Below are positions 62,021 through 64,000 of a DNA stretch of 64,000 bases, one piece after another. The position numbers and the translations under genes were made by a program. The DNA comes from Chionis minor (lineage: Eukaryota; Chordata; Aves; Charadriiformes; Chionididae). The stretch covers positions 1 to 64,000 of the forward strand of contig VZSF01007680.1 of NCBI GenBank assembly GCA_013398295.1, read 5' to 3'. Each line of letters begins with the position of its first letter. Positions within the stretch are counted from its first letter, which is position 1. The notes beneath the pieces are model-generated. The model was not told where the DNA came from. It searched no databases and saw only the letters and a program-made list of their open reading frames with translations.

Positions 62021-64000
62021 GCAAGTTTTTAATTCTGAAATTTTTACAGGAGTGCTAAAAGTATGTCTCTGTTCTGGAAAAATGCAGAGTAAAAATGTGC
62101 TACATTCAGTAGTTAATGTTTTTCAGTTGACTGGTTTTATAAATGCAAGCTGTACTCAGAGTCAAAACCAGATCTTAGTTAATGAACATGTAGTTTTTTC
62201 AAGCCAAATTAGACTCTTACAATTCATTTGCACTAAATATTTGTTATGCTTCCTATTTTATCTAGCTCAAGCACAACTTTGTGCAAATGCAGCCGTACTG
62301 CAAGCTTGGTAGAACACTGCGTTGTATCAGATAGAAGCCATAAACATAATGAGAAAAACATTACAAAAACTCAAATGTAGTCAGTAGTTTGAGAAATTCA
62401 ATGGAACACAAGATAAAAGCCAATCTGTTATAAATGTTACATTCTTTAAACTGACCATTTTTCTAACATACAGAGATAGGATTACTTAAAACTTTATGTC
62501 TCTGAGGTTGGCAGATAAAATGGTCTCCTACAACAGACAAAGAAAGCTGAAGAAAACAAAAGATATGAGATGAGGTCAAATTGTTTGCCCACAATCCTAA
62601 AGGGGCGGATATCTATGGGAAATCAGGAAGGAAATGGTATTACCTGCCAGTGACCCACAAATAATGGAGCAGCCCATGTCTTCAGCTCCAGGATTTGGGC
62701 TGCAGTGACTCTCCTCTGTGAGATGTTAGCTTCTCCCTCTATCTGCATGCAGTCAGCTCTTTTAGATGGGGCAGGATGAATATCAGAGGTATGATATTCA
62801 AAGGAATGGATCTGAGATAAAATAAGTAGTCCGGGGCTTACAGAGACAGCAGAGAAATCTGAAGGGTCAGTCTGTGTCTGTCAGTGCCTAGTGCTGACTG
62901 GAGTACTGCTTGATCCAAACTAAATCCTGCAGAGCTACTTGGCTACCTCAGAATCGTGTCACCTCCTTAACAATGCCTTTTTATTAAGCTAGGCAGAGTA
63001 CCAGAGATTTTATTGTATTTATTTCCTTTCCACTGCACGTAAATTAATAAACCTTCCCAAATCTGAATCATTTGGGAATGCCATATAGAGACATGTCAAC
63101 ATTTCTATAGGAACTGCTGATGTGATCAGAATTGGGTGGAGCCCCAACCAGTTTGTGTAATGAAGTGGTTTTCTGAATGGGTTTTACACCTTGCAAAGCT
63201 TTCTTTATAAGGAGTTCTATTTTTTCCAGAGCCGAGGTGGCCTTGCAAACAGGGCCATGTTTCCATGCTATTACCCCTGTACTAGTAAGTTCAGCTGGAC
63301 CGAAGCCAAGCAAACCTGGACACAGCCAGCTCCATTTTTATGGCTGTGACTTGGTTAACTCGCAGACTATATAAATCATCCTAATTAGTTATATGGTTTT
63401 TATTCTTAATTCCTCTTCATACTTCCTTCATCTGTTTCCACAGAGGTCTGCATTGCGTATAACACAGAATTCCAGCCTCAATGAAACGGAGGGGACTTTC
63501 TTAACTGCATTTTACCAAATATTTACCCTCTTTACCAAGGGCTTAAGTCACTGTGTGGGCTTCCTAAAAGCTGCGTATCACTTTTTTAGTAGAAGCACAT
63601 CTCTTCTGGTGGGTTAGGTCCTTCCTGAGTAATGATAGGAATATGCATTACAGAGATGAAGGTCAAAATGAAACATATATTCATGTTGGGAATATATCTG
63701 AGAAACTGCCAGCACTGCTTCTGAAGTCTTGCAATGTGAAAAATAAATAGAAATTTAGGTTTGAAACAACATCACTCCAGTTCAAACTGGCTTCCTGAAC
63801 CACTTTTGTGAGGACAATCGGATTTCCCCGGTAACACAGAATCATAGAACAGTTTGGGTTGGTAGGGACCTTTAAAGGTCAGCTAGTCCAACCCCCCTGC
63901 AATAAGCAGGGACATTTTCAACCAAATCAGGTTGCTCAGAGCCCTGTACAACCTGCCCTTGAATGTTTCTATGGATGAGGCATCTACCACCTCTCTGGGC
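62021..64000 (+). other. IFIH1 intron 6 (GC donor), continues past window
   Basis: Starts with GCAAGT. The acceptor and exon 7 (DECH box) are not reached. It contains a reversed CR1 at the right edge and otherwise no recognisable feature. Confidence 0.8.
63836..64000 (-). mobile_element. CR1 LINE, reverse orientation, cut by window edge
   Basis: Begins CAGAATCATAGAACAGTTTG, the reversed 3' tail of CR1, followed by GGACCTTTAAAGGTCAGCTAG and CCAACCCCCCTGC, then the reversed end of ORF2 (CATCTACCACCTCTCTGGGC). The rest lies outside the window. Confidence 0.88.

Noticed and set aside
1..64000. Search for CRISPR arrays, tRNA or rRNA genes and bacterial-type operons
   Set aside because: None seen: no regularly spaced direct repeats with unique spacers, no cloverleaf-like genes recognised by eye, and all coding signal is in spliced vertebrate exons.

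Overview
The window is nuclear DNA from a bird. CR1 retrotransposons ending in the avian-type 3' tail (repeats of ATTCTATG or ATTCTGTG) and a bird-type solo retroviral LTR are scattered through it, and both protein-coding genes are split by GT-AG introns with coding exons of 81 to 450 bases. The CR1 subtype around 9.7, 15.5 and 55.9 kb looks more like copies familiar from Neoaves than from chicken. That is an impression, not a test.

Layout: (1) 1-31,037, + strand: the last six coding exons of KCNH7 (ERG3 voltage-gated potassium channel), from the cyclic-nucleotide-binding homology domain to the stop codon. Its large introns hold a solo LTR (about 8.48-9.25 kb), several CR1 copies and an assembly gap. 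(2) 31,038-46,900: the KCNH7 3' UTR, then a long non-coding interval. Inside it, on the - strand, lie recognisable but broken exons of GCA (grancalcin, a penta-EF-hand protein), and at 44.4-45.0 kb a CpG-rich, CCAAT-box island where the GCA promoter would be expected. (3) 46,929 to the right edge, + strand: the first six coding exons of IFIH1 (MDA5, the cytoplasmic double-stranded-RNA sensor). They encode both CARDs, the acidic linker and the start of the helicase (Q motif, Walker A, motifs Ia to Ic). An ISRE sits about 180 bases upstream of the start codon. The gene continues past the window.

The order KCNH7 - GCA - IFIH1, with GCA head-to-head to IFIH1, is the same as in mammals (human 2q24). 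The three genes are not an operon and have unrelated jobs: neuronal K+ current, leukocyte calcium signalling and antiviral RNA sensing.

The most notable observations are the apparent loss of GCA in this bird (frameshifts in exons 2 and 3, a lost splice donor, two in-frame stops in exon 4), a GC-AG intron after IFIH1 exon 6, a perfect ISRE core at the IFIH1 promoter, and two CR1 copies 6 kb apart that share the same non-CR1 5' flank. I found no evidence of a wholly new molecular system; the interest is in gene decay and gene architecture.
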